A DNA stretch of 64,000 bases. It comes from a virus. The notes below the pieces were generated by a model, which was given only the letters and a program-made list of their open reading frames with translations, was not told where the DNA came from and searched no databases. Numbering within the stretch: position 1 is the first letter of the stretch; every line of letters begins with the position of its first letter. The stretch lies in IMG/VR virus record IMGVR_UViG_3300037230_000036, positions 27,269 to 91,268 of that record, one strand, 5' to 3'. Position numbers and translations under genes: made by a program. Below, piece after piece: positions 47,412 through 56,099 of this stretch.

Positions 47412-47636
47412 ATGGCAGGCAAAATCTACAAACTCGACCACACCGGCCACGGCGTTTTGACCGAGTGGAAGGACAAGCCGAAGGAGATCGCTGCGGCGGC
47501 TCAGATTTTCGGCGAGTTGCAGAAGGCCGGCAACCTGCTGGTCACGATCCCCGACGATGGCAGCGACGGCGAGGTCGTCGAGACCTTTCGGCCCGATGCC
47601 GAGATGCTGATGGTGCCCGCGCTGCAAGGGGGCTGA
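47412..47636 (+). CDS. Hypothetical small protein
   Basis: 74 residues, begins KIYKLDHTGHGVLTEW; alpha/beta. Directly after the hairpin, so translation may depend on that structure. Unknown. Confidence 0.55.
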   Translation: MAGKIYKLDHTGHGVLTEWKDKPKEIAAAAQIFGELQKAGNLLVTIPDDGSDGEVVETFRPDAEMLMVPALQGG

Positions 47637-47639
47637 ACC

Positions 47640-48560
47640 GTGGCGCTCCCGAGAACGTGGGAAGGACTGGCGCGGTATCTGCGGGCACCGGATGTGCCGC
47701 CTGTTGTCGGTGTCCTACGCAATGAATCTGATCGTCCTCCAGCCGTTGACATGCGGGCGGCTGTGTACACCGAGCGCGATATCAGGCGGATGTATGAAGG
47801 CTTGCCCGAGGGTGCCGTCATTAACCGCTCGTGGACGACGGTGTACCGTCGCGATCCGGCGCAGCGTAGTACCGACGCTGAAGTGGGACGGATCGAGAGT
47901 GTCGACGAGACGCTCGCCATGCAGCAGACGACGCAAGCGCTCGAACGATGCAACCGGGCATTGATGCAGGCCAGCGCCATGCCCATCGAGTTGCTGTCAG
48001 GTATCCGGAACGGAGTCGGCATCGCTGAGGAGATCGTGCGCGAAGGCGCTCGCCGGCTTGAGATGATGGCAGCGCGGGCTACTATAGACGTCATTCTGGC
48101 CCCTACGAGCGCGGCATCCCGTGACCGCGCCCGGTCGCTCCTGCTCCGCTTTCTCAAGCCGGAGCAGCGCGAGCAGCACGGCAAGACCGGCGCGTTCGAT
48201 CATCTCGGAAAGTACGGCACCTACACGCTTCGGCTCGGTCGCAGCTACAATGTTCGGTTCGAGCCAAAGCCCGGCGCCGCGGCATCCGTGGAAGATGAGA
48301 AGTACCATTCCGCCGCTGTCCTCTGCGCGATCCCCGCTGGTGCTGGCGAGATGCCGGTCGAGGACATTCTGATCGCGCAGCTGCTGTGGCTGCGGCGCGA
48401 CGAGGATGACTTCTGGTGGCGGGCAAATAGGGGGCCCGGCGAGATGATTGAACTCGATGCGCCGGGACGCACGGCATGGCAATGGCGTGAGTGGTGTCGT
48501 GCGGCGCGCGAGCGGGGCGAGTTCTTCATCATCGATGATCCGCAGACGCCAACCGAATGA
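47640..48560 (+). CDS. Unrecognised 306-residue virion-region protein
   Basis: GTG start at 47640. Alpha/beta N-terminus, an Arg-rich helical centre, then FLKPEQREQHGKTGAFDHLG and KYGTYTLRLGRSYNVRFE, and an acidic Trp-rich end (RRDEDDFWWRANRGPGEMIE). Known only as a phage hypothetical type to me. ATGA overlap with the next gene. Confidence 0.6.
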   Translation: MALPRTWEGLARYLRAPDVPPVVGVLRNESDRPPAVDMRAAVYTERDIRRMYEGLPEGAVINRSWTTVYRRDPAQRSTDAEVGRIESVDETLAMQQTTQALERCNRALMQASAMPIELLSGIRNGVGIAEEIVREGARRLEMMAARATIDVILAPTSAASRDRARSLLLRFLKPEQREQHGKTGAFDHLGKYGTYTLRLGRSYNVRFEPKPGAAASVEDEKYHSAAVLCAIPAGAGEMPVEDILIAQLLWLRRDEDDFWWRANRGPGEMIELDAPGRTAWQWREWCRAARERGEFFIIDDPQTPTE

Positions 48561-48958
48561 GCCGCACCAAGATCACCGCCGACATTCCGGCGGACGCCAC
48601 GAAAGAGCGGCGGACCGCGATCGTTGCTGGCGCGTACCAGGCGGCGCTGTCGATAGCGTCGTCCGATCCAGAGGTGCGGCTGCGGATGATTCTCGGCGAG
48701 GCGTATCAACGTTACTCCGAGGTGTTTGTCTGGATGGCCCGCGAGATCGCCAAGGACGAGGAGCGCGCGCCGGGTCTCATCGCTCTTGCGAAAACGTGGA
48801 GCTCCGACAGGCGGCCGCTTCTGGTGGGATATCCGGATTTTATGGCCGAAGCCATCGGCGCGGTGCAGCAGATGCTGATCGAGGACGCCGCCGTGCTCTT
48901 GCGCGAAAAGCCGTTGGTCGTGGCGTTGCCCCCCGCAGAGCCGATCGCCGATGGCTGA
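48557..48958 (+). CDS. Hypothetical protein
   Basis: 133 residues, helical (AIVAGAYQAALSIASSDPEV). Unknown. Overlaps the next start. Confidence 0.55.
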   Translation: MSRTKITADIPADATKERRTAIVAGAYQAALSIASSDPEVRLRMILGEAYQRYSEVFVWMAREIAKDEERAPGLIALAKTWSSDRRPLLVGYPDFMAEAIGAVQQMLIEDAAVLLREKPLVVALPPAEPIADG

Positions 48959-49199
48959 CGACGATTACGACCTCGGCGATGGCTGGACGCGCTTCGCCCG
49001 CAGGCTGAGAGAACAGCGCGAGGAATACGCCGGGCTTGTCCTCGCCGGCGGCTTGGAGCCCAACGAATACGCCGCTACCTGCGCCCGCGTCCGCCAGATC
49101 GACGACACGATTGCCCTCATTCACGACATCCGTTCCGGCGGCGATCGGGCGAAGAAACCGGGGCGTCTGGTGCTCCCCGAGGAGAACGGTCCGGAATAA
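48951..49199 (+). CDS. Hypothetical protein
   Basis: 82 residues: acidic start, basic helix (FARRLREQREEYAGLVLAG), acidic end. Unknown. Confidence 0.55.
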   Translation: MADDDYDLGDGWTRFARRLREQREEYAGLVLAGGLEPNEYAATCARVRQIDDTIALIHDIRSGGDRAKKPGRLVLPEENGPE

Positions 49200-49255
49200 C
49201 ACACAACTTCGCTGTTCAAATCGTCGTTGACGCGAACAGCGGCTTATCGGATATT

Positions 49256-49282
49256 CCACCGGAAATTTGTACAATCCGGTGG
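49256..49282 (+). promoter_or_regulatory. Hairpin just before the GroES-like gene
   Basis: CCACCGG and CCGGTGG pair across AAATTTGTACAAT, 3 bases before ATG 49286. It would hide the start region or mark a promoter (TTCCAC-N8-TGTACAAT, a near-match to class A). No ribosome site is visible. Confidence 0.45.
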
Positions 49283-49285
49283 TCA

Positions 49286-49702
49286 ATGGCCGAAATCGCC
49301 AGCCAAGCCCTCCAGCTAAACCTGGGGAACGATCCGGCCTCCGCCATTCGGCTGCAGGTCGCGAACTTCCTTGACGGCATCGAGATCGGCGGCGAAGACC
49401 TGCTGGTCGGCATCTTTATCCCGGATGCGAACGCCAAGACCGCCGGCAACATCATCCTGCCCGAGCAGTACCTCAAGGAATACCGCTGGCAGGGGACCGC
49501 CGGCCTCGTCTTGAAGATCGGGCCGCTCGCCTACAACACCGAGGAAACGAAGGACTGGTACGCCAAGGCACCCGCCGTTGGCGACTGGGTCATGTTCGAC
49601 GTGAAGACGGGGCACCAACTCCTCCTCGGTAAGCAGCCCTGTCGGCTGGTCCCGGCCCGCTACATCCTCGGCAAGCTCGCCAACCCAATGCTGGTGTTCT
49701 GA
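49286..49702 (+). CDS. GroES-like co-chaperonin candidate
   Basis: 138 residues. Residues ~38-125 follow the Cpn10 pattern: EDLLVGIFIPD, an AGNIILPE mobile-loop edge, GLVLKIGPLAY, VGDWVMFD, and a C-terminal YILGKL strand. T4 gp31 and RB49 CocO are phage proteins of this fold that help GroEL fold the capsid protein. Position just upstream of scaffold and capsid fits. The mobile loop is shorter than usual, so partner binding is uncertain. Confidence 0.5.
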   Translation: MAEIASQALQLNLGNDPASAIRLQVANFLDGIEIGGEDLLVGIFIPDANAKTAGNIILPEQYLKEYRWQGTAGLVLKIGPLAYNTEETKDWYAKAPAVGDWVMFDVKTGHQLLLGKQPCRLVPARYILGKLANPMLVF

Positions 49703-50781
49703 TGCCCGACGCCCTTTCCCCGGAAACCCAACGCCTTCACGACGCCCTGGCGGCGGCGCGAAACCAGACCTCGGCCGCCGTCGCGCGGGCGACCGTCGCT
49801 GAAGGGCGCCTCCGGCAGGAGACCGGCGCCCGCTTCACCGTCGAGAAGGGCGCCGTCGAGGCGTCGATCGTCGCCACCGAGGAGCGGCAGACCGCGCTCG
49901 AGCACCAGATCGCCGAACTCAACGCCGACGGCAAGTTCGAAGACGCCGCGAAGATGACGCGGCAGATGAGCGATCTCTCCGCTTCGCTCGTCCAGTTGCG
50001 GGGTCGCAAGGAATGGATCGCGGGCCAGGAGGCCCATGCCGCGGCGCAGCCGGTGGCGACAGACCCCTACGCCCAGTTCTCCGAGTCGCAGCGCCGCTGG
50101 ATTTCCGAGAACCCGCGCTACGGCAGCGACGAGGCCTTCACGAAGAAGGTCAATGCGGCCGCGGGCTACGCCACGGAGGTTGCCGGGGTCGCTCCGGACA
50201 GCAAGGAGTTCTTCGAACACGTCGAGCGCGCCGCCTATCCGGAACGCTTCGCCAATCAGCCGGCCGGTGACGCCGGTGACGGCACGGGCGCGGGCGCCGG
50301 GGGCGACAACATCGCCCCGACCGGCGATGCCGGCACGGGTCCCGACATCGCGATCGACCGCGACCATCACACATTGCCGGCACAACCGGCTTCTCAGACC
50401 ACGACGGAACCGCCCGCGATGCGTATCGAGTTCACGCCGGAGCAGGGTGGTCCCGCCGAGCCGGTGCGGCAGCAGCCGTACCAGCCAGCCGTGGGCCGCG
50501 GTAATCAGGGCGACGCGATGCGCATGGTCGCGGCGCCGCCGAGCCGAAACATCGCCGCCGCCGCGCAGCGCGCTGCCGGCGGCGGCCGCCGCGCGATCGA
50601 GCCGACGCAGGAAGAGGTCGACACCGCGATCCAGCTTGCGCAGTCGATCGAGCCGGAAAGCGACATGGTCCGTACCAACAACACCCGCGAGATGGTGCAG
50701 TGGTACTACGCGCTGGCGCACAGCCCGACGCATCAGCACACCAGACGCCGTTCCTGGGCGCGCGACTCGGTGGTGGGGTGA
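49702..50781 (+). CDS. Scaffolding-protein candidate
   Basis: 359 residues, start overlapping the upstream stop. N-terminal coiled coil (~1-110), Pro/Gly/Asp-rich disordered middle (~185-270), basic C-terminal helices (~270-359; VDTAIQLAQSIEPE). Composition and place two genes before the capsid gene match podovirus scaffold proteins, which guide shell assembly and leave. No protease motif. Confidence 0.65.
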   Translation: MPDALSPETQRLHDALAAARNQTSAAVARATVAEGRLRQETGARFTVEKGAVEASIVATEERQTALEHQIAELNADGKFEDAAKMTRQMSDLSASLVQLRGRKEWIAGQEAHAAAQPVATDPYAQFSESQRRWISENPRYGSDEAFTKKVNAAAGYATEVAGVAPDSKEFFEHVERAAYPERFANQPAGDAGDGTGAGAGGDNIAPTGDAGTGPDIAIDRDHHTLPAQPASQTTTEPPAMRIEFTPEQGGPAEPVRQQPYQPAVGRGNQGDAMRMVAAPPSRNIAAAAQRAAGGGRRAIEPTQEEVDTAIQLAQSIEPESDMVRTNNTREMVQWYYALAHSPTHQHTRRRSWARDSVVG

Positions 50782-50786
50782 TCGCG

Positions 50787-51317
50787 ATGACCGAAACCGC
50801 CGCCCGCAGCGATGGCCGTGGGGAACTCCGGCAACCGACCCGCATGCGTCCGCGGGAGCCCCACGAACGGTTCTCGATCGATGACAGCCGCCGGGATCCC
50901 AACCTGGATTACCAGTGGGTATCGCTGGCCTGCCGCGGCGAAACCAATCCAATGCTGAACGATTTCTTCGCCGCCGGGTGGGTCCCGGAGCGCGCCTCGA
51001 ATTTCCCGCGGAACAGCGGCATCGACGTTGCTCTGAGTGAACGCCTCATCGAGCTTGGCCACATGAAGCAGGTCCAGCCGGACGATCCCATCATCGACCG
51101 CAACCAGATGCTGGTCTCCCGCCCGAAATCCTTGAGCACGCAGTCGCGCAAGGAGGATGAAAGCATGGCCGTGGGCCAGGTCGACAACCACATGGGACGG
51201 CTCCGCGCCGTCTCCCGCCGCGCGATCGGCGACAAGACCCAAATCAGCCGCCGGATGACCCGCACCAACGCGAGCCCCGACGGCATGATCCCCGATGACG
51301 CCGAGGTGGAGATCTGA
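50787..51317 (+). CDS. Virion-region protein of a recurring phage type
   Basis: 176 residues. HERFSIDDSRRDPNLDYQWV followed by GWVPERA is a pattern of small proteins found beside capsid genes in podoviruses; basic C-terminus. Exact role unknown. Confidence 0.6.
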   Translation: MTETAARSDGRGELRQPTRMRPREPHERFSIDDSRRDPNLDYQWVSLACRGETNPMLNDFFAAGWVPERASNFPRNSGIDVALSERLIELGHMKQVQPDDPIIDRNQMLVSRPKSLSTQSRKEDESMAVGQVDNHMGRLRAVSRRAIGDKTQISRRMTRTNASPDGMIPDDAEVEI

Positions 51318-51320
51318 TCG

Positions 51321-51914
51321 ATGTCGAACCCCAATATTCCGTTCGGCTTTCAGGAGTCGGGCCTCATCGACGGCATCTCGCCGAACTTCGGGATGTTCCC
51401 CGACGGCCAGATCAGCACTGCGAACACGAACAGCATCTACGGCTGGGATGTCGCGAAGCCGATCAGCGGCGGCTACTTCGATGTCTTCACGGCCCCGGTC
51501 GCCGGCGGCGCCCCGGTCGGCGGCATCTTCGTCCCGCATTTCGCGTGGCCGAGCAAGTCATACGGTGGCACCTTCCGGAACCGGGCCTACCTGAACCAGG
51601 GCTCCGATGTCGTCGCGGGCGGCGCGATCGGCTGCAAGATCGTCAACAACCCGCAGGCGAAGTTCATCGTCCGCTCGGCCGGCCTTTCCGGCGCCGCCGT
51701 TGGGCAGACCGCCATCGGCCAGAACGCGAATTTCGCGATCGGCCCGGCTCCCGGCAACAACCTCATTTCGGCGTTCTGGCTTGACGACTCGACGATCGGG
51801 ACCGGGCCATCGCTGCCCTTCCGCATCGTCGCCATCGTCCCGAACCCGCCGAGCGATCCGACCTCGATCTACAATCAGGTCGTCGTGATGTTCAACAACC
51901 TCGCGCCGCTGTAA
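51321..51914 (+). CDS. Capsid decoration-like protein
   Basis: 197 residues, starts NPNIPFGFQESGLIDG and is beta- and Gly-rich throughout, the type of cement or stabilisation protein encoded next to HK97-fold capsid genes. It likely binds the shell surface. Family call from pattern and position. Confidence 0.6.
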   Translation: MSNPNIPFGFQESGLIDGISPNFGMFPDGQISTANTNSIYGWDVAKPISGGYFDVFTAPVAGGAPVGGIFVPHFAWPSKSYGGTFRNRAYLNQGSDVVAGGAIGCKIVNNPQAKFIVRSAGLSGAAVGQTAIGQNANFAIGPAPGNNLISAFWLDDSTIGTGPSLPFRIVAIVPNPPSDPTSIYNQVVVMFNNLAPL

Positions 51915-51922
51915 AATCCGCC

Positions 51923-52171
51923 ATGTCCCGCCGCGCCGGAAATCCGACAGACTTCGAGAGCTTCCTGACCTGGGAAGCCCTCGTCGACGTGCTGTCGTAT
52001 GACCCGGCCTACGGCGAGTTCCGGTGGCTTGGAACCTTCGATACGAAGGAAGAGGCCGTTCTCGCCCGTGCGCGCTTCGACAATGAACACATCGGTGAAT
52101 TCGCGCGGTCTGACACTTCGTTCCGCGAAGCGCCTGTAGTCGCAAGACTAGGCCAAGTAAAGGAGAAGTAA
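51923..52171 (+). pseudogene. Deleted HNH-AP2 homing-endonuclease relic
   Basis: 82 residues. The front (VDVLSYDPAYGEFRWLG) matches the start of HNH-AP2 nucleases such as 53245 (REVMSYDLATGEFQW). The back (FDTKEEAVLARARFDNEHIGEFAR) matches the end of an AP2 domain. The whole HNH region in between is missing. An in-frame deletion product, so a short protein may still be made. Its stop overlaps the capsid start region. Confidence 0.6.
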
Positions 52172-52172
52172 A

Positions 52173-53081
52173 TTGGCCATCACGAGAGGGTCAGAGCGCG
52201 ATTTGTTGTTACCAGGTCTAGCGGGGGTCGAGGGCAAGTATCCGCAGATTGTTCGCCAATGGCCAACGGTGTTCAACCGCGGCTTTTCGAAGATGGCCGC
52301 CGAGCGTATCGCCGAAATGCGGTACACCGGCCTCGCCGAGCTGAAGGCTGAAGGCGGCGCGACCACCTTCGACAACGCCCCCGGCGAGCGCTTTATCTGG
52401 AACATCGAGGCCAATGCCTACGGTCTCGGCACGGCGATCACCCGTGAGGCCTTGGACGACAACCTCTACAAGGACCATTTCGGTCCGATGTCGATCGGCC
52501 TCGCGGAATCCTTCGCGCAGACCGAAGAGATCGTCCACGCCAACATCTTGAACCAGTCGACGACGAACAACCCGACGATCATCGGCGACGGTCAGCCGTT
52601 GGCCTCGACCGCGCATCCGATCGACAACGGCACCTACGCGAACCGGCCGTCGCCCGACCTCGACCTCAACGAGGCCGCCGTCGAGTACATGACGCAGCTG
52701 ATCCGCGTCTTCCCCGACCAGGCCGGCAACCGCCTCTTGGCGCGCTCCCGGAAGCTCGGCGTCCCCATCGCGCTGCAGTACACCGCGGAGCGCCTCACCA
52801 AGGCCGAGCTCCGCCCCGGCACCAACACGAACGACATCACCGCGTTCCTCTCGGCGGGCGCCCTCCCCGAGGGCTACCAGGTCATGGACTACCTGACCTC
52901 GCCCTACCTCTGGTTCGTGCTGTCGACGATCAAGGGGCTGGTCAGCTACGAACGGGTGCCGTTCGAGCTCGATATGCAAGTCGATCCGATAACCGGAAAT
53001 CTTTTACTAGTAGGTTACCAGAGGTATGGAGTTGGGTGGAAGAACCCCCGCGGTATCGCCATTTCGGCTCCGACAGCCTAG
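52173..53081 (+). CDS. Major capsid protein
   Basis: 302 residues from a TTG at 52173 (AAGGAGAAG upstream, stop of the previous frame overlapping). HK97-fold signs: N-arm, spine-helix region and P-domain (~100-130, EESFAQ-like MSIGLAESFAQTEEIVHANI), A-domain (~150-250) and the C-terminal TIKGLVSYERVPFELDMQVD strand. Similar to the Mu gpT group in pattern. A TTG start for the most abundant virion protein is unusual. A diverged paralogue is at 35069. Confidence 0.85.
   Translation: MAITRGSERDLLLPGLAGVEGKYPQIVRQWPTVFNRGFSKMAAERIAEMRYTGLAELKAEGGATTFDNAPGERFIWNIEANAYGLGTAITREALDDNLYKDHFGPMSIGLAESFAQTEEIVHANILNQSTTNNPTIIGDGQPLASTAHPIDNGTYANRPSPDLDLNEAAVEYMTQLIRVFPDQAGNRLLARSRKLGVPIALQYTAERLTKAELRPGTNTNDITAFLSAGALPEGYQVMDYLTSPYLWFVLSTIKGLVSYERVPFELDMQVDPITGNLLLVGYQRYGVGWKNPRGIAISAPTA
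52312..52359 (+). repeat. 48-bp exact direct repeat, copy 2
   Basis: Inside the capsid gene, codons 47-63. Identical with 46559-46606. The paralogue at 35069 has a diverged version here, so this copy is the native location. Confidence 0.95.
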
Positions 53082-53182
53082 TAAGATATCGGAAATCTGC
53101 GGCAAGTAGAATTCGGAAGTAACCTTTCAGCGATAACCGAATGATGCGTATCGCTGATAACCGAGACGTAAATTGGAACACC

Positions 53183-53210
53183 TTGCGCCAGTCGAAAAAT
53201 TGGATATAAT
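53183..53210 (+). promoter_or_regulatory. Sigma-70-type promoter for the HNH gene
   Basis: TTGCGC, 16 bases, TATAAT. The -10 is perfect. A CCCTTGGT-GAAAA-ACCAGGG hairpin follows at ~53212-53231. The nuclease gene therefore seems to have its own early promoter. Confidence 0.65.
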
Positions 53211-53244
53211 CCCCTTGGTGAAAAACCAGGGAAGGATTATTCCG

Positions 53245-54075
53245 ATGAAAGACCGAGTGCATCGTGTGGCGACGGCTCAGCGCCTCCGCGAGGTTATGTC
53301 CTATGACCTCGCAACCGGAGAATTCCAGTGGAAAATTCGTACCGGGTATCGTGTTCAGGTGGGCGCTAACGCGGGCTGTCTCGGCAGCGAAGGTTATTGG
53401 ATCGTCAGCCTCGACGGCATCAGCTATCGCCGTGCCAGGCTCGCATGGCTTTACGTGACCGGCGATTGGCCGAAGGGTGAGGTTGACCACATCGACCGGC
53501 GCCGCAGCAATGACCGCTGGGAGAATCTGCGCGAGGTCACCAGTGCGCAGAACAAAGAAAACACGCATCGGATGTCCAACAATACCAGCGGGTATCGGGG
53601 CGTGAGCTTTCATAGGCCCAGCGGCAAATGGCGTGCGCGGGTCACCGTGAGCGGCGTCGATCACTGCGGCAGGTATTGGAGCACTGCCGAAGAAGCGAAG
53701 ACCGAGCGCGATGAGATGCGCGCCGCATTAGGTGTCCGCGAGGCCCTCGACGCTTCGCGCCCAGACCTCATTGAACGGCATCAGATTGAATCTGGATTCT
53801 ACGCCGAAACGCTGGCCAAACAGCACGGATGCTGCGCCGCCTGCAAGAGGCCATGGTTTCCATCTGACGATGCCGCGCTGGCGTTCGATGTCGATCCTGC
53901 GACCGGGGAACTGTGTTCGCTCTTGTGCCGCGAGTGCAAAGAGATTGTTGATTTTGCGGACAAGCATCCAGCCGTGATCGGAAGTCTTTCATTGGCTCAA
54001 CTCTACCTCCAGGCCGACTCGCCTCGCTGGACGGGCTACCGTCAGCCGCTAATTCCCCAGAAGGAATCCGCATGA
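53245..54075 (+). CDS. HNH-AP2 endonuclease fused to an endonuclease VII-like domain
   Basis: 276 residues; GGGAAGGA is 8 bases before ATG 53245. Residues ~15-65: NUMOD-like start and ARLAWLYVTGDWP; HNH core VDHIDRRRSNDRWENLREVT (~80-99); AP2-like DNA binding NNTSGYRGVSFHR to WSTAEEAK (~112-155). C-terminal ~185-255: KQHGCCAACKRPW, VDPATGELCSLLCRECK, resembling recombination endonuclease VII. Probably a mobile element invading next to the capsid gene. The His in the C-terminal motif is not obvious, so that half may be structural. Confidence 0.75.
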   Translation: MKDRVHRVATAQRLREVMSYDLATGEFQWKIRTGYRVQVGANAGCLGSEGYWIVSLDGISYRRARLAWLYVTGDWPKGEVDHIDRRRSNDRWENLREVTSAQNKENTHRMSNNTSGYRGVSFHRPSGKWRARVTVSGVDHCGRYWSTAEEAKTERDEMRAALGVREALDASRPDLIERHQIESGFYAETLAKQHGCCAACKRPWFPSDDAALAFDVDPATGELCSLLCRECKEIVDFADKHPAVIGSLSLAQLYLQADSPRWTGYRQPLIPQKESA

Positions 54076-55040
54076 CCGCATCAGCCCAGCCCGGCCCGCT
54101 CAGCGTAACCGGGACGAATCCCCCCGTCAGTGGCCCCACGACCGCGACCGGCGGTGGTGCGGCGCTCGTTTCGGAGAGCAACCCCGATCTCGGCCCATCG
54201 CTGTTCTGGGCGGGCACCGGCATCCGCGATCCCGACTATCCGGCGCGGATCGGGGCCGGCGCGAATATCGCTGGCAGCTATTCGAACCAGGATGTCGGCT
54301 GGTACATGGCGACTGGCGGTCTCGTGGTTTGCGACCAGGCTCCGTCGACCGCCTCGACGACCAATCTTGCCGCAGGACAGGTCGCAGCCAGCGGAACCGC
54401 GCTGACCCTGGCGGTCGCCTCGACCGGCGTCACCGTGCTGGCGGCCCCGCTGACGATCCTTCCGACGGGGAATGTCGTGCCGGCGGGTTGTTTGGTGCTC
54501 GACGGCAACCCGGCGTGGACCGCGGCCAGCTTTGCCTTCATGAACCCGACCACCGGTATCTCGCGAGCGATTGCGGTGACGGCGGCCGGCGGGGCGACCG
54601 GCGGCGCCATCCTGCTCACCGGCTACGACTACCGCGGCAACAAGATGACGCAGACCGTGACCTCCGCTGCGGGGACGACCGTGAACTCGCTCAAGGCGTT
54701 CAAGTTCCTGCAATCGGCGGTGCCGCAGTTCAGCGACGGGGCGCACGACTATTCGATCGGCACGGCGGATGTCTTCGGTCTCGCGATCCGCGCCGACGAG
54801 TTCGCGTATGTGAACGCGTTCTGGAATAGCGTGCTGGCGCTGACGGCAGCCTTTACGGCGGCGGTTACGACGAGCCCGGCGACGGCACTGACCGGCGATG
54901 TCCGCGGTACCGTGGCCCCGGTGAGCGGCAGCGATGGCGTCAAGAAGCTGGTGGCCTTCGTCGCGCCATCGATCCAGAACGTCGCCTCGACCAGCTGGTC
55001 CACGGTCAAGCAGGGCTTGCTGGGCGTTCAACAGGCTTAG
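54072..55040 (+). CDS. Structural protein
   Basis: 322 residues, ATGA overlap. Gly/Ala/Thr-rich beta protein (TAVAAAG-type repeats; LTGYDYRGNKMTQTV), helical end. In the place of a head-completion or tail component. No specific family recognised. Confidence 0.55.
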   Translation: MTASAQPGPLSVTGTNPPVSGPTTATGGGAALVSESNPDLGPSLFWAGTGIRDPDYPARIGAGANIAGSYSNQDVGWYMATGGLVVCDQAPSTASTTNLAAGQVAASGTALTLAVASTGVTVLAAPLTILPTGNVVPAGCLVLDGNPAWTAASFAFMNPTTGISRAIAVTAAGGATGGAILLTGYDYRGNKMTQTVTSAAGTTVNSLKAFKFLQSAVPQFSDGAHDYSIGTADVFGLAIRADEFAYVNAFWNSVLALTAAFTAAVTTSPATALTGDVRGTVAPVSGSDGVKKLVAFVAPSIQNVASTSWSTVKQGLLGVQQA

Positions 55041-55052
55041 GGCGCGGCATAG

Positions 55053-55715
55053 ATGGCCGTCCCGACTGTCCTAACCAAGACGCTTGCGGCAGCGAATGCG
55101 GCCCTCTTTGCCGCGTCGCAGACGCCGGTAAGCGGGACTGCGCTCACCCTGACGGGGACGGGCGCGGATACCCAGCGCCGGGTGCTCCTCACGTATGGCG
55201 ACGAAGCGGCCCCCCGCACGCTGGTCATCACCGGCACGACGGATGCTGGAAACACGATCTCCGAGACGCTGGCGGTTCCCAGCGGCGCCGACGGTACGGT
55301 GGCGACCCTGCAGGACTTCCTGACGGTGACATCCGCCGTTCCGGCCGGCGGCGGCTGGACTGCGGCGGTCACCCTCGGCACCGACGCGACCGGCTCGACG
55401 CGGTGGGTGGTGCCGAACATGCACATCACCCCGTTCGAGTTGACCCTGGGCTACGAGCTCGTGAGTGGCGCGCAGACCGCAACAGCCGAGCAGACCGACG
55501 ACTCGCCGCTGGCCCCGCTCCCGATCTATGTCCAGGGCTACAGCCAAACGCCCCCGGTGCCGACGCCGCAGCCCGTCACGGGCATGAGCGGGATGGTCGC
55601 GAACACGCAGAGCGCCATCACGGGTCGCGCTGCCGCTGCGGTGCGCCTCACGGTGACCGCCGGCAACGGAACCGGAACGCTGACGATCCGGCAGTCCGGG
55701 ATCGCGGGGCCATGA
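55053..55715 (+). CDS. Structural protein
   Basis: 220 residues; beta-rich like the preceding gene (GTALTLTGTG; TLVITGTTDAGNTISETL), so the two may share an origin. No signal peptide. Overlaps the next ATG. Confidence 0.55.
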   Translation: MAVPTVLTKTLAAANAALFAASQTPVSGTALTLTGTGADTQRRVLLTYGDEAAPRTLVITGTTDAGNTISETLAVPSGADGTVATLQDFLTVTSAVPAGGGWTAAVTLGTDATGSTRWVVPNMHITPFELTLGYELVSGAQTATAEQTDDSPLAPLPIYVQGYSQTPPVPTPQPVTGMSGMVANTQSAITGRAAAAVRLTVTAGNGTGTLTIRQSGIAGP

Positions 55716-56092
55716 TGCGCGCCGCTTTTATCGCAGCAGCCCTGGTCTTCGGTCTCGGCGGTTCGGCGCATGCCGGCAATCCGCCGGTCTCGATCTTCTC
55801 TGGCACGCTGACGCCGCTCGGCTACTGCCAGATCACGGCGACCTCGAGCGCGGTTGCGGTGGCCACAGCTAACTGTGCACACGGCAGCGTGCCCACCGAC
55901 GCCACTGTCGCGGACGTGATTATCGAGACCCAGGGCGTCCGCTACCGTGACGACGGAACGGCACCGACGACGACGGTCGGGATGCCGCTCGCCACCGGAA
56001 CCGAGAAGATCTTCGCCGAGCAGAACTTCGGTGCGATCCAATTCATCGCGACGACCGCGGGCGCGATCATCGATATCTCCTTCTACCAGTAG
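55712..56092 (+). CDS. Small secreted beta protein
   Basis: 126 residues with a clear Sec signal peptide (MMRAAFIAAALVFGLGGSAHA). Mature part Gly/Thr-rich with two Cys. Lies in the middle of structural genes, which makes export surprising. Confidence 0.65.
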   Translation: MMRAAFIAAALVFGLGGSAHAGNPPVSIFSGTLTPLGYCQITATSSAVAVATANCAHGSVPTDATVADVIIETQGVRYRDDGTAPTTTVGMPLATGTEKIFAEQNFGAIQFIATTAGAIIDISFYQ

Positions 56093-56099
56093 GTCTCCG

